The notes under the pieces: model-generated
What the model saw: the letters and a program-made list of their open reading frames with translations, nothing else
Told to the model about the DNA's origin: nothing
Database searches by the model: none
Part shown: positions 10,506 to 22,164 of the stretch, one piece after another
Layout: every line of letters begins with the position of its first letter
Numbering within the stretch: position 1 is the stretch's first letter
Source of the DNA: Begonia masoniana
Taxonomy: Eukaryota > Streptophyta > Magnoliopsida > Cucurbitales > Begoniaceae
Direction: 5' to 3'
Assembly (NCBI GenBank): GCA_022432975.1
Contig: CM039502.1
Coordinates: forward strand, 73,241,497-73,305,496
Length of the DNA: 64,000 bases
Program-made: the position numbers and the translations under genes

Positions 10506-13500
10506 TTTCTGTTTTGCAGGTTGAGTGCTCTCCTGGAAAGAACCAGTGGTACCTCGACAGTGGATGTTCGAGGCATATGACAGGAGACTCAACCATGTTT
10601 GCTGCTGTCAACAAAAAGAAAGGTAGCGTTACTTTTGGTGGAAACCAAAAGGGTAAAATTGTTGGCATCGGCAACATAGGTAACAGCTTTAATCCTACTA
10701 TTGAAAATGTGCTTTTAGTTGAGGGATTAAAACATAATCTGCTTAGTATTAGTCAGTTATGTGATAAAGGATATGAAGTGATTTTTAAATCAAACTCTTG
10801 TTTAATTAAAGATGCATGTAATGACAAATCTCTGTTCACTGGCTATAGAAAAGATAATATCTATATAATTGACTTGGATATTATTGAGCATGTTGATGAA
10901 AAATGCTTTGCTGTTAACTCTTCTCTTGACTGTTGGATCTGGCATAGGAGATTAGGACATGTAGGGATGGATACCTTAGCTAAGATTACTAAGGAGAATT
11001 TAGTTAGAGGTATTCCTAAGATATCCTTTGAGAAGGATAAAATCTATGAAGCTTGTCAAATGGGCAAGCAGATCAAAAGTTCGTTTGCATCAAAGAATGC
11101 AATCTCCACTTCTAAGCCTCTCCAACTCCTTCACATGGACCTCTTCGGTCCTTCAAATGTTGCTAGTCTAGGTGGCAAATTCTATGCCTTTGTCATTGTT
11201 GATGACTTTTCTAGATTTACTTGGGTTCATTTTCTGAAGTCTAAGGATGAGACGTTTGACACCTTTTCTAGTTTTAGGAAAAGAGTTCAAAATGAAAAGA
11301 AGTTCACCATTGTTGCTATTCGTAGTGATCATGGTGGAGAGTTTGAAAATGAGAAATTTGAACTCCTGTGTCTCAAATATGGAATTGAGCACAATTTCTC
11401 TTCTCCTAGGACCCCTCAGCAAAATGGTGTTGTTGAGAGGACGAATAGATCGCTCCAAGAGCTTGCTAAGACTATGCTTAATGAGAATTCACTTCCTAAG
11501 TATTTCTGGGCTGAAGCTGTTGCTACAGCTTGCTATGTGCTTAATCGGGTCTCCATAAGACCTATTCTAGAGAAAACTCCCTATGAACTTTGGAATAGCA
11601 AGACTCCTACTGTTAAGTATTTTAGAGCTTTCGGTTGCAAATGTTTCATTCTTAATACTAAGGATAACTTAGGAAAATTCGATTCCAAATCCGATCTTGG
11701 AATTTTTCTAGGATATTCTTTGACCAGTAAAGCATACAGAGTTTTCAATAGAAGAACTCTTGTTGTAGAGGAATCCGTTCATGTCAACTTTGATGAGTCT
11801 CCTCAGCCCACAATAAATGTGGATGAGGATGTTGGTGTAGATTGTCAATTAGACTCTCTTTCCTTAGAAAAACCTACTGATCCCTCTCAAGCAGAAAAAT
11901 CTTTAGAACCATCTTCTACATCTCTTGATATAATTCCTGTCAAGGATGAAAATCCTACTTTACCTAGAGATTGGAAATATGTCAGAAATCATCCAATAGA
12001 TGAGGTCTTAGGTGATCCTTCTTTAGGAGTTAAGACTAGATCCTCTCTTAGGAATCTCTGTGCCAATGTGGCATTTATATCTCAAGTAGAACCTAAGAAG
12101 TTTGAAGAGGCCGAGTGTGATGAAAACTGGATTTTAGCTATGCAAGAGGAGCTAAATCAATTTGAAAGGAGCAAGGTATGGGAACTTGTTCCAAGGCCTA
12201 AGGATCATCCCATTATTGGAACTAAATGGGTTTACAAGAACAAATTGGATGAAAATGGAATCGTGGTCAGAAATAAGGCTAGGCTAGTTGCTAAAGGTTA
12301 CAATCAAGAAGAAGGAATAGATTTTGAGGAAACCTTTGCACCTGTGGCTAGATTAGAATCCATTAGGATGCTCTTAGCCTATGCTTGCTACAAAAACTTC
12401 ACACTCTTTCAAATGGATGTAAAGAGTGCCTTCTTAAATGGTTATATTCAGGAAGAAGTTTATGTAGAGGAGCCCCTAGGATTTGAAGACTTTGCTAAAC
12501 CGAATCATGTGTATAGACTTATGAAAGCTCTTTATGGTCTTAAGCAGGCTCCTAGATCTTGGTATGACAGATTGAGGAATTTTCTTGAGGAAAGGAATTT
12601 CAAAAAGGGTAACACCGACTCAACTCTGTTTACCAGGCAAAAGGATAAGGACATTCTGCTGGTTCAAATATATGTCGATGACATTATTTTTGGATCAACC
12701 AATGTCAACATGTGTAATGAGTTTTCTTCCCTCATGCAAAGTGAATTTGAAATGAGTATAATGGGGGAGTTAAAGTTCTTCTTAGGATTCCAGATTAATC
12801 AGTCTCCTGATGGAATTTTCTTCTGTCAAGAAAAGTACATTAAGGAACTCCTTAAGAAATTCGGATTAGAAACTGTCAAATCCTCTAAAACTCCCATGAA
12901 TACCACCACTAAATTGGACAAGGATGAAAATGGTATAAGTGTGGATATCAAGAAATATCGTGGTATGATTGGTTCTCTGTTATATCTGACTGCTAGTAGG
13001 CCAGATATACTCTTTAGTGTTTGTCTGTGTGCTAGATTCCAGGCTGCCCCTAAGGAATCTCACTTATCAGCTGTCAAAAGAATTTTCAAATATTTAAATG
13101 GGACTCATGACTTAGGATTATGGTATCCGAAGGGCACATCCTTTGATCTAGTAGGTTATTCAGATTCTGACTATGCTGGTAGTCTAATTGATAGAAAGAG
13201 CACCAGTGGCACTTGTCAATTCTTAGGAGAATCTCTAGTGTCTTGGTATTCTAAGAAACAGAATTCTGTTGCACTCTCAACTGCAGAAAGTGAATATATT
13301 GCTGCAGGCAGTTGTTGTGCACAAATGTTATGGATGAAACAAACACTAGAAGACTATAATCTGTTTTATGATAGGATTCCTATTCGGTGTGATAACACCA
13401 GTGCCATCAATATTTCTAAAAATCCTATTCAGCACTCTAGAACCAAACATATTGATGTTAGGTATCATTTCATTAGAGATTATGTTCAAAGAGGAGATAT

Positions 13501-13621
13501 CACTCTAGAGTTTGTTAATTCTGTAGATCAACTTGCAGACATATTTACCAAGCCTTTGGATGAGAAGACCTTCAATAATATTAGAATCAGGCTAGGACTC
13601 ATTCGGGTTGAGAAAAACTAA
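10502..13621 (+). CDS. pol: Copia pol: protease, integrase, reverse transcriptase, RNase H
   Basis: A 1039-codon open frame, -1 relative to gag. Domains: protease [10 protein letters not shown] (near residue 19), GAG-pre-integrase HRRLGH, integrase catalytic residues in HMDLFGP (about 212), RSDHGGEF (about 275) and NGVVERTN (about 311), RT with the catalytic YVDD (about 724), and RNase H beginning SDSDYAGS (about 885) and ending with the [11 protein letters not shown] region. No ATG precedes protease, so expression needs frameshifting or splicing; a good 3' splice site TTTCTGTTTTGCAG|G lies just after the gag stop. Oddity: the integrase zinc motif reads YEAC where the family normally has CxxC, so one HHCC cysteine is missing. 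Confidence 0.93.
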   Translation: MISVLQVECSPGKNQWYLDSGCSRHMTGDSTMFAAVNKKKGSVTFGGNQKGKIVGIGNIGNSFNPTIENVLLVEGLKHNLLSISQLCDKGYEVIFKSNSCLIKDACNDKSLFTGYRKDNIYIIDLDIIEHVDEKCFAVNSSLDCWIWHRRLGHVGMDTLAKITKENLVRGIPKISFEKDKIYEACQMGKQIKSSFASKNAISTSKPLQLLHMDLFGPSNVASLGGKFYAFVIVDDFSRFTWVHFLKSKDETFDTFSSFRKRVQNEKKFTIVAIRSDHGGEFENEKFELLCLKYGIEHNFSSPRTPQQNGVVERTNRSLQELAKTMLNENSLPKYFWAEAVATACYVLNRVSIRPILEKTPYELWNSKTPTVKYFRAFGCKCFILNTKDNLGKFDSKSDLGIFLGYSLTSKAYRVFNRRTLVVEESVHVNFDESPQPTINVDEDVGVDCQLDSLSLEKPTDPSQAEKSLEPSSTSLDIIPVKDENPTLPRDWKYVRNHPIDEVLGDPSLGVKTRSSLRNLCANVAFISQVEPKKFEEAECDENWILAMQEELNQFERSKVWELVPRPKDHPIIGTKWVYKNKLDENGIVVRNKARLVAKGYNQEEGIDFEETFAPVARLESIRMLLAYACYKNFTLFQMDVKSAFLNGYIQEEVYVEEPLGFEDFAKPNHVYRLMKALYGLKQAPRSWYDRLRNFLEERNFKKGNTDSTLFTRQKDKDILLVQIYVDDIIFGSTNVNMCNEFSSLMQSEFEMSIMGELKFFLGFQINQSPDGIFFCQEKYIKELLKKFGLETVKSSKTPMNTTTKLDKDENGISVDIKKYRGMIGSLLYLTASRPDILFSVCLCARFQAAPKESHLSAVKRIFKYLNGTHDLGLWYPKGTSFDLVGYSDSDYAGSLIDRKSTSGTCQFLGESLVSWYSKKQNSVALSTAESEYIAAGSCCAQMLWMKQTLEDYNLFYDRIPIRCDNTSAINISKNPIQHSRTKHIDVRYHFIRDYVQRGDITLEFVNSVDQLADIFTKPLDEKTFNNIRIRLGLIRVEKN

Positions 13622-13955
13622 GGGTATTTCTCTGTTATTAGATCCTATGTAATTGAGTGTTTCTGTGTTGTGAAGCACCGGTAGATACTGTGTATTTCTC
13701 TAGTCATCGGTAGTTACATCTCTATCGGCAGATGCAGTGTTTTCTATCCCATCGGAAGCTGTACTGCTCAATCTGCCGACACGTGTAATCCATCGGAAGA
13801 TGTATTCCCCAATCTGCCGACACGTATGTCTTCTTCGTCTGGCGATGAGCTATTTCTTTTAAATTCATTCTTCTTCGCCCAGACACTTTACTTTTCGCGC
13901 TCTTTCTGTAAACCCCTGCCCTACCAAAGCTTCTCTGTCGAATCCTCTTCTAGAA
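13622..13955 (+). other. Spacer between pol and the third ORF
   Basis: No gene. It carries further copies of the LTR word (ATCGGAAG, ATCTGCCGACACGT), so the motif is not confined to the LTR. A pyrimidine-rich stretch precedes the next ATG and could contain a splice acceptor. Confidence 0.6.
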
Positions 13956-16115
13956 ATGGAATTTCAAGGTCAATCATCTCGCGCCGTTTCCAAACCGACC
14001 AAGAAGAAGGCCAAAGTTTCTGATCGTCCTTCCCGAGAGATTCCTCGTGGAACGGAGTGGCCAACCTTCTACTTTCTTACTCAAGCTGCTGAGGTAAAGT
14101 ACCACAATGACTATCGATTCAAATCGTTAATTCCTAGTAAGGGTATTTCTTTTGAAGAGTTAGCCGGAATGGACTTTATTGAACCCTTGACGGATCTCGG
14201 GTTAATAGGTCTCTTTGAGACCGAATCATTCTACTACCTGGAAGCGATTAGGATGTTTTATGCAAACCTTAGCTTTACCTCTGATTACCCTTCCATTAAG
14301 AGCTATGTATACAACACTCATATAGAAATTACTCCTAAGTCCATAAATGCCCTTCTGGGAGCTCCTCATTTGGATAACTGCCCTTACAAGTATGTGACAG
14401 GCCCTGAGCTACCTTTCTTTGGAACGCCTGAAGGACTACAGTTTCTAAGGGAAATTGCTGTGGACCCCAATTCATCCCCTGATCAGTTAAAGGGCAAACA
14501 TCTGACCCCTAGAGCCAGAGTTTTTCGTCATATGATTGATTTCAATATTGTTCCCAAGGGTGGACATTATGACGAGGTGAGCGCAATGGAACTGTTTGTT
14601 CTGTTTGCAATCTATTTCAAGACACCCTTCAACATTGGCTATATAGTTGTTCGAAGGATGATTCTAGCTGTATCCTCCAGGGCTACTTCACTACCGTATA
14701 ATCTGCTTCTCATGCGGTTATTTGCTCGTCTTGAGGTTGTCCTTCCTGAGGAGGAGGAGCCTGTTAGACTTATGCCCTCCAATTTCTATTCCTATTCCAC
14801 TCTCAACAGGATGGGATTCAAACAAATCGTAAAAGGAAAACCAGTTGTGGATAAGGCTAAGAAAAAGGTTTCTTTGGCAGCACCTGTCAGGCGTGGAAAA
14901 AGAAAACTTATCCTGCCAGATGAATCAACTGCTGAAGGGGGAGATGAAACAGTAAGTCCAGACCGTGTTATTTCTCAATCTCAGGATTCAAGCCCCCCAC
15001 CTTCTCCTCTAGTGCGTAGGCGCAGGATTGCTCCTTCCTCCATAGCACCTATTTCAGAGGCCACCTCTGCCCCCTCATCTGTGTCTCTACCTATTCCTGA
15101 ACACACTCTTTCACCTCCACCTTCTCTCATACTACCTTCTCAGCCTGTTTTTCCTTCCATCTCTCCAGTGATGCGAGCAATTTCTTCGATACTCACCCAT
15201 GGTCCTCCAGCTCTACCATCTTCAGCTCCTCCATCTTCACCCCATGAATCTTCAGCTCCTCCATCTCCACTCCATGAACCTTCAGCTCCTCCATCTCCAA
15301 TCCATGCACCTTCAGCTCCTCCATCTCCCGATCAGCACGAGGTGCTCCCTCCATCACCAGTTCAACCTGCTCCAATCGCTCTGCAAGTCCAACCCCTTCT
15401 CTCCAATACTCCTGCAACTCCCCTGACATATCACAGGAGATTTTCCTTCACTGAGGCTCAGTATAATGAGATGCAAGCCTCTATTACCAACCTTGGCACT
15501 GCCCTCAGTACCCTCCAAAGTAAAATTGATAAGAATCATCAGGACATGGGCATTGCTTTGGATACAGGTCTTGGCCTGTTGTCTACGAAAGTTGATGGTG
15601 ATAGGCGAATGGTTGTCAGGGAACTTGAGAAACTCCAATCTTCCATTGCCGCTTTGACACCTGAACCCGAACCATCAAGTTCTAGTCTCAATGTTCCCGA
15701 GGCTTGCTATGAAGATTTGTTTCTTCCCCTCTCCAGGCCTGCTGTTATTGAAGATGTGCGCTTCATGTCCCTAGATATTCATGAGGCTGAGCTCAAGTTC
15801 ACACTTCCTACATCTTCCTCTGCTCCTGCATCTTCCTCTCCTCCAGCCTGTCCATTGGAAGCTTCTCCTCCACCAAAAATGGATGTGTGTTCTGGTCCTT
15901 CTGTCGAGTCTCCTCCTTGCTTGGACGTTGAGGTGTCCCGAGAGCCTTCTCCACCTCCTGCTCCGTGTTTGGCAATGGTGGTCTATCAATCACCTCTCCC
16001 ACGAGATCTTGCCTTTCTTCAAACTATGGTGGATGCATTTTTCAATCCCCACCGTGACGTGCCCTCCTATGTTCAGAGAGCCTTTTGGAATCGTCATTTA
16101 GATCTCTTCAAATAG
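13956..16115 (+). CDS. Third ORF of the Sirevirus-like element (env position, plant-transposon-protein type)
   Basis: 719 residues from the ATG at 13956. The N-terminus has a basic nuclear-localisation-like stretch PTKKKAKV. Residues about 30-270 resemble the putative plant transposon protein domain seen in many plant retroelements (NALLGAPHLDNCPY, RVFRHMIDFNIVPKGG). The middle is a Pro/Ser-rich tandem repeat of about ten residues (SAPPSPLHEP-like), then a helical segment (residues about 500-560) and another Pro-rich tail. No signal peptide or membrane segment is visible, so an envelope function is not supported. It lies between pol and the PPT, where Sireviruses carry extra genes. Function unknown; nuclear targeting is an inference from the basic motif. 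Confidence 0.8.
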   Translation: MEFQGQSSRAVSKPTKKKAKVSDRPSREIPRGTEWPTFYFLTQAAEVKYHNDYRFKSLIPSKGISFEELAGMDFIEPLTDLGLIGLFETESFYYLEAIRMFYANLSFTSDYPSIKSYVYNTHIEITPKSINALLGAPHLDNCPYKYVTGPELPFFGTPEGLQFLREIAVDPNSSPDQLKGKHLTPRARVFRHMIDFNIVPKGGHYDEVSAMELFVLFAIYFKTPFNIGYIVVRRMILAVSSRATSLPYNLLLMRLFARLEVVLPEEEEPVRLMPSNFYSYSTLNRMGFKQIVKGKPVVDKAKKKVSLAAPVRRGKRKLILPDESTAEGGDETVSPDRVISQSQDSSPPPSPLVRRRRIAPSSIAPISEATSAPSSVSLPIPEHTLSPPPSLILPSQPVFPSISPVMRAISSILTHGPPALPSSAPPSSPHESSAPPSPLHEPSAPPSPIHAPSAPPSPDQHEVLPPSPVQPAPIALQVQPLLSNTPATPLTYHRRFSFTEAQYNEMQASITNLGTALSTLQSKIDKNHQDMGIALDTGLGLLSTKVDGDRRMVVRELEKLQSSIAALTPEPEPSSSSLNVPEACYEDLFLPLSRPAVIEDVRFMSLDIHEAELKFTLPTSSSAPASSSPPACPLEASPPPKMDVCSGPSVESPPCLDVEVSREPSPPPAPCLAMVVYQSPLPRDLAFLQTMVDAFFNPHRDVPSYVQRAFWNRHLDLFK

Positions 16116-16426
16116 TGATTTTTAGTTATATACATTTTTTTCTTAGTTGTTTCTTTTTAATGACTATTTTTTTTCCTAAACATACTCTGATGTTGAATGC
16201 ATTATTTTTTTTTGATAATGACAATGGGGGAGAATACTATATTTGATTGAGTCTGACTAGATAATAGTCTATGGATATATCATTCTTTGGATATACTCTG
16301 TGTTTTTTGGATTTGCTCTGAATGGTTAATTGAATAAAATGCATATACTATGGGGGAGCGGCTAGAATTATGGGGGAGTATCAAAGTTAATCAAATTTAT
16401 ATTGTCATAATCAAAAAGGGGGAGAT
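16116..16426 (+). other. 3' untranslated region with repeated polypurine tracts
   Basis: TGGGGGAG occurs at 16225-16232, 16351-16358 and 16371-16378, before the final PPT AAAAAGGGGGAGAT at 16413-16426 that abuts the 3' LTR. The PPT primes plus-strand DNA synthesis; the three upstream copies are extra potential primers, a known Sirevirus trait. No ORF. Confidence 0.85.
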
Positions 16427-17963
16427 TGTTGACTTATAGATTGTTTAAGTCATAATTTGTTTTTGATTATGTATTTGTATAATTAGTGTACAATTTGATT
16501 ATGTGTATTTAAAGACAATAATGAATATGAGTTTATTTGGAAATACCCTTAAAAAGGGTATTTTAGTTGTCTAATAAATCGGTTTGAGTATACAGAATTA
16601 AATAGCAAAACAGGCTTGCATATACCGATCGCTACACGACAAAGAAATGATGCATCTGCCGATAGCGTTTTTGAAGACATCTGCCGATGTTATGTCAAGG
16701 TGCATTTGCCGATAGCTATTGAAGCTACTCCTGCCGATGCCGGTTCATGACGTGTTGAGATGCATATGCCGATAAAATTTACAAGTCTCATCTGCCCGTG
16801 AAGCTCTAAGCGAGCATCTACCGATGACGTGGTCAGTGCTTATATGTTTCTTCTGCCGATAGCGTTTTGAAGTCATCTGCCGATAGCGTTTTGAAGTCAT
16901 CTGCCGATAGAGTTTTGAAGTCATCTGCCAATAGCGTCGTGAAGACTTCTGCCGATGACGTGTCAAGCGCTTATCTGTTTCATCTGCCGATGGTGTTTGA
17001 AGCCACATCTGCCGATGATATTTGAAAACACATCTGCCGATGATAGTTGAAGACACATCTGCCGATGATGTTTGAAGCAGCTCCTGCCGATTGACTAAAC
17101 GACAAAAGGAGATGCTAACTAAAGCATGCACCTGCCGATAAAATTTAAGGATGCATCTGCCGATGAAATTTAAGGATGCATCTGCCGATGGAATTTAAGG
17201 ATACATCTGCCGATGGCATTCAAAGCTGCATCCACCAATGACGTGTCTCTGCTTCATTAGTTGCATCTGTCGGTGAACTTCCGCCAGAATTCAAAGCTAG
17301 CCGCGAAGCTACAGTGACGTCGTTTTCAGCATTAACTCCAGACCTTTAATGGCGACGACGAACAACATTTTCAGAAGCAACAGATAGCTGCTTCAGTACG
17401 GATGCCTCCCAACGGTAACATTTTAACATTTGAAGAAAGAAGCATTCAATTCTCTGAAGCAATTTTATACAGAGTATATAAGCAGAAGAAAAGGCTCGAA
17501 GACTAACTTTTGCGAATTTGATTTCCTGAGCGCTAACGTGAAATTCATACTCTGTATTCTCAATCTACATCTCTCTACTCCAAAACTTGAGATTCTGTTT
17601 TGAGAGTTTGTAGATTATTGTAATCTATCATTCAAACCTGAAAACCTGTAAGGCAGTGGATTGACGCCCGCAAAGTTCAATCCAGGATTGTGAAAGGCTG
17701 TGGATCGAATCCCGTAAGTTCGATCAGATTTTCTCGTTGAGGAGAAGTAAGAAATCTTCAAGGGGGAGCCTTGGAGCGTGGACATAGGCAGTTTGGCCGA
17801 ACCACGTAAAAATACTGGTGTCGAATTTCTCTTTCTCTCTCTTTATATTATTTGATTACTTGTGTTAAATCTAAGTTTAATCAAGAAGAGAAATTAGGTT
17901 GAATCGCAATTAAAATTAAAAAAGGTCTAATTCACCCCCCTCTTAGACAATTCCGATCCTACA
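16427..17963 (+). repeat. 3' LTR of the Sirevirus-like element
   Basis: 1537 bp, same ends as the 5' LTR. It is longer mainly because it keeps extra ATCTGCCGATAG units around 16860-16930. Confidence 0.95.
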
Positions 17964-19728
17964 TGGATGACGTCAGGCAGAAGATGTAGTGAACTGGGCG
18001 GAAGAGGTGGATGACGTCAGGCGGAAGATGTAGTGAACTGGGCGGATGACGTCAGGCGGAAGATGTAGTGAACTGGGCGGAAGAGGTGGATGACGTCAGG
18101 CGAAAGATGTAGTGAACTGGGCGGAGGATATGGGTGGATGACGTCAGGCGGAAGATGTAGTGAACTAGGCGGAAGATGCAGACTGAGTGACAAAGGCAGA
18201 AGATGTAAATAAACTGGAGGGCTTAAATAAACCGGAGCGGTGGACGTGGCCATAAGGCGATAGATGTAGCGGAAGACACAGTTTTAAAAGCAAAATTTGA
18301 CAACTTTTAACAGGAAGACGTGTAAACAGGGAGCATAAAACAGAAGGCATAAAAAGTTTCAGACCCTCAAAACCCGATTCAAAACAAAGTCGTAAAACAT
18401 GCTTTACAAATGACAGAGACTCAATAAAATAAACTGCATGGATAGCTCTAAAATTCGAGACCATCCATGTACAACCTAAAAAGGAAGAACTCAAGCAGTT
18501 CCAGAATGTTTTCAAAACATATATACAACTGTCAATTACAGAGGTTTAAAAACTTAGACACCAACCTATACATTATCCAAATTTCCAACAGGTTTTAAAA
18601 AACAAAACACCAGAATCCCAGTAGAGTTTACAGACATGAACTTTACTTTAAAAACTTAAACCTCGGGACAGAAATATGTCTGGCTGCAGCAACCAATCCC
18701 CCGCAAGCTCGTGCCACCAACCACCAATTCCTCGGCCTGAGGCACAAAGTCCTCATCCACGGGATCCGTACCTACAACAGGGAGTTCACCTATGAGTCTA
18801 AAACTCAATAAGATCATGAATAAAAATGCAGTGATGCATATGCTATGCATGAACTTTCAGAATACAGTGACAGTACATTACATTACGTTTCACTGGCAGA
18901 AGGGTATAAGTGGGGCTTATAAGGGAACTGGCAAGTGCACTATCAGACACATAACATATATACAGAACGGAACAGAACAGTAGGCCAGTCCCCGTCCCAC
19001 ACTTAACCGATACATTACATTCAGATTTTTATCTTTCTTAACTTTAAAACGTGTGCAGAAAACATTTTTACATGAGCTTTCGGGAAAAACGTGTATGCAT
19101 GGACGTTTACAGTGCTTCAACTTAAAACAGCAGACAACAGGAATAAAACGGCAAAACATGAAAAGGAATGCAGAAAAACTCAGAACGTAACTCTAACTTA
19201 TCTACCCAAAACAACCCGACAGAAGTACAACCTAGTATCTCCATGTCGTAGGGCCTTAAGGGCCAACCTACACACATGAACTTACCTGTTGCTGTAGAGT
19301 TACAAGCCTTGAACGTCTCGATTATGCGCGGACCTAAAACATGCACCTAAAGAAAATAAACAGAGCTACAAATGCTAACTAATAACTTGGTAGATTATGC
19401 TTCAAACTCCATTCAAACCTTTAGAAAACAAACCAACGTGTTTTCATCCAAAAACAGTGAGTTCTCTCCAAAATATTTTAACCCTAAACTTCAACAAAAC
19501 TCACATTTTTAACTTGTCCAAACTCGTTAAATTTAGTAGATGATTACCTTTACTGGAGAAAACGGAAGAAAGGAAGTTTTTGGAAAGGTTGCAGTCTCCT
19601 AGAAGAGAGAAAACAAAGGGGAGTAGAAAGAAGTAGAGGAGAAATGAGGGTTTCACGTAGGAGGAAAGAGAAGAAGAACATGGCTTCTTCAACAAGTTGC
19701 CAGGTGTCAAACAACCATAGGCTTTCCC
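17964..19728 (-). repeat. LTR B, middle piece
   Basis: Starts with the second copy of the duplication tggat and continues the GATGACGTCAGGCGGAAGAT repeats to about 18180, then aligns with LTR A (18280-19728 against about 5450-7050). It keeps both predicted leader introns in the same places. It ends at ttccc (19724-19728), the target duplication of solo LTR C. Confidence 0.85.
18772..19285 (-). other. Predicted leader intron 2 of LTR B
   Basis: Donor CAG|GTAAGT (19285 down to 19280) and acceptor CTGTTGTAG|GT (18771-18780). The pairing motifs are CCTACGACA and TGTTGTAGG (one G-U). Hairpin 2 (18793-18807) is TGAGT/ACTCA, a compensatory change from TGAGC/GCTCA in LTR A. The mini-exon upstream is 19286-19333 and intron 1 is 19334-19547. 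Confidence 0.55.
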
Positions 19729-20709
19729 TGTAATACCCAGCTTCTCTGGATATTATTATTTTAATATGTAATGACTTTTTCGTTAATATGTCAAATCAAG
19801 TCCGTTTTACGAAAAAAAAAAGCGTTATTAGAATCCTAACAATTAATTGGAATTTTAAGAAAGTTACGAGAATTTTTGGAGTAATAACGCTATATTTCGG
19901 GTAATTACATTTCTCGTAATATCATGGACATCTTAGTAAAAATAGTAAACGAGGTCCGATTTGCGAACGGACAGTTTTATTGGGACCCTAATAATAAGTT
20001 GGACTTATTGGTGAAATAAGGAGATTTGGTGAAACCGAATAGCTAGTTAATTAACGAAACAAAGGACGAAACAAATATAAAAATAAAGGAAGGTCAAAAC
20101 GGTCATTTGACAAGTCAATATTATAAAATATCAAAATCCTTCTTTTCTCCTCATTTCCTCCTTCCTGCGCGAGAGAACCAGAGAGCGAAGCTCTCTACCA
20201 TCGACGGCCGATCCGATTCTGACGCGCGTTTCTCCTCCAATCGACCTCCGTTCTTCACATTTTCTCCTCCGATCAACGTTCTAGGTAAGATCCTACAGCT
20301 TTCGGACGTTAGTTTTCAGTTTTAACGAAGTTATACGTTTAGGTTTTACGATTAGGGTTTTGTTAAAAGTTGTGATTTAAGGTTCGAAATTGGTAGGTTT
20401 GTCGTAATTAAGGATAAAGTGAACGTATTGAACGTTATTGGACGAAGTTAAACTAATTTGCGAGAAATGTTAAATTTAATGAATTTCGAATTTTTGGAAA
20501 AGCTCGTTATGGGATGTTTCGTAGAATCGAGCACGAATTGGTTGTTTAAATGCCTCGATTAATTAAGTTATAGCTTTAGAAGAATTTCCTTAGTTAAGGA
20601 TTTCATTAAATTGGACGTTAACGGTTGAAGCGCATTTTAATGATAATTGTTGTGAATTGCCTTAGGTAAACCACGCTCGTGGACGAAGCTAGCATTCAAC
20701 GGACGTCAG

Positions 20710-21257
20710 GTAAGTCTCCGAGACTTGTTTGGCCGATTGGCCTACACCATACGATCTTCTGTTGTTCGAGAAAATTGGAGAATATAGATTGTTTAAATGC
20801 TTTGGTTGGGTAGTTAGGATTAGTTCTTTTGTAGGTTATGCTTTGAGTGTCTTGATGGTATGTATGATGGTTGATTATTTTATGTTTATAACTGTTCATG
20901 CATCATAGTTTTAAAAACGTCATGAAAAGGAATTTCTATGCATGTTTTCATGAAAAAGAAAATGATAATGAAAAGATCTGAATGCATGTAATCTGGTCAA
21001 GGAGGTGGCGGTGGTTCAAACATGGCTGCTTGGGGAGCATGTTTTCCTCCCGGTTAGATACGAGGGGCTATCCAACCGTAGGATGTGCCACTCCTATCTA
21101 GCGAGAGTGAGGCCACGATGACGTATCTGTAATGTAATGTAATGAAATGAATAGCGAAAATGTAGGACGCAAGTTTTACGAACCGCATGCATAGCATTCA
21201 CTTGCATTCACGTAGACTTACTGAGTCTTAAGCTCACGACTTATATCTATAGTGTAG
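20710..21257 (+). other. Predicted leader intron 2 of LTR C
   Basis: Donor CAG|GTAAGT at 20707-20715, hairpin GGCC-GATT-GGCC at 20731-20742, then CCTACACCAT; hairpin 2 TGAGTCTTAAGCTCA at 21222-21236; acceptor AGTGTAG|GT at 21251-21259. The pairing arm is shorter here (seven bases, then one mismatch). Confidence 0.5.
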
Positions 21258-21858
21258 GTGACCTCTACATAGGTGAGGATGAGATCCCTCCACCCGAGGC
21301 ATGATCGATTGAAGAAAGATGGCCCGTGGGAGCGTGCTGGGCAGTCGGTGCGTATTTGACCCGTGGGGACGTAGGTATATGTTTTGGGGACACGATATGA
21401 ATTGTATAGCTGAACATATTAGGCTGTTTGAATCTGGTAGTGGATAGGTTTAAGTTTGATGTTTTAAACGTTTCAGAAATCTGTTTTATAAACTGTTTGG
21501 TAAATTTAAATAGGAAGGATCGTCGATTTTTAAACGTATCCATGTAGTTTGTTTTCACGAAAGTTTATTACGTTTTAATCACGTTATAGGGTATGTTTAG
21601 GATGTTTATTTGGTAGTTGATGAACTGAGTAATGAGTTAAGTTCCGTTGTAGTTTAAGGGGGAAAAGGTATAGAAGTGGATATGTGCAGGATGAGAATTG
21701 AAGGAAAAAAATTGAAGGAAGAATGCTCTCTGAAATTCTCGGATTCCAGAGAGCATGTAAAGAAAAATAGAAAAGAGAAAGAAGGAGAAGGTGAGTGACG
21801 ATCGGGCGCAGGCGTGTGAGGCGACTGATCGCCTGTGGATGCGGCGATTAGGCGCCGC

Positions 21859-21948
21859 ATCGATCGCTGTGACAGCGATCGATCGCCGAGATCGATCGCT
21901 GATGCAGCGATCGATCGCCGAGATCGATCGCTGATGCAGCGATCGATC
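21859..21948. repeat. Three tandem perfect GATC-rich hairpins
   Basis: Inverted repeats at 21859-21883 (11 bp stem, loop tga), 21890-21916 and 21922-21948 (12 bp stems GATCGATCGCTG/CAGCGATCGATC, loop atg). The last two form a 32 bp tandem repeat. Confidence 0.9.
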
Positions 21949-22164
21949 GCCTTCAAGTCTTCTGGGACAAATGTCCCTTCTGCCCTCCCTCTTTTAGCCG
22001 ATTGTTTTATAGTTAAATAAATTGTTTTAATTAGTTTTAAAATGTTTTATTCAATTGATTTTAATTATTTTCAAATTGTTTTCCGTATAAACGCTAAGTA
22101 TAAAAGAAAACAAAAAATTTATATGGGTAAAAAAAAAAATAGGAAGAGTACTAGGGTCGCTACA

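Larger units (their letters stand above)
7354..17963 (+). mobile_element. Sirevirus-like Ty1/copia element, nearly intact, 10.6 kb
   Basis: Complete element with LTRs at 7354-8861 and 16427-17963, both TG...CA, flanked by the perfect duplication tggat (7349-7353 and 17964-17968). Internal order: Met-tRNA PBS, gag, pol (PR-IN-RT-RH), a third ORF in the env position, repeated polypurine tracts. Integrase before RT defines copia; the extra ORF, two zinc knuckles in gag and repeated PPTs fit the Sirevirus group. The LTRs differ by about 16 substitutions and several indels counted by eye over 1.5 kb, so the insertion is young. All three ORFs are open. Confidence 0.95.
19729..22164 (+). repeat. Solo LTR C (gypsy-type), 2.4 kb
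   Basis: Starts TGTAATACCC and ends GGGTCGCTACA, flanked by the perfect duplication ttccc (19724-19728 and 22165-22169), with no internal coding sequence: a solo LTR left by LTR-LTR recombination. It carries donor 1 (20285), a mini-exon (20666-20709), the leader intron 2 module, and a GATCGATCGC hairpin array near its 3' end. Confidence 0.9.

Noticed and set aside
13956..16115. Envelope glycoprotein function for the third copia ORF
   Set aside because: No signal peptide, no membrane segment, a basic nuclear-type motif instead; only its position is env-like.
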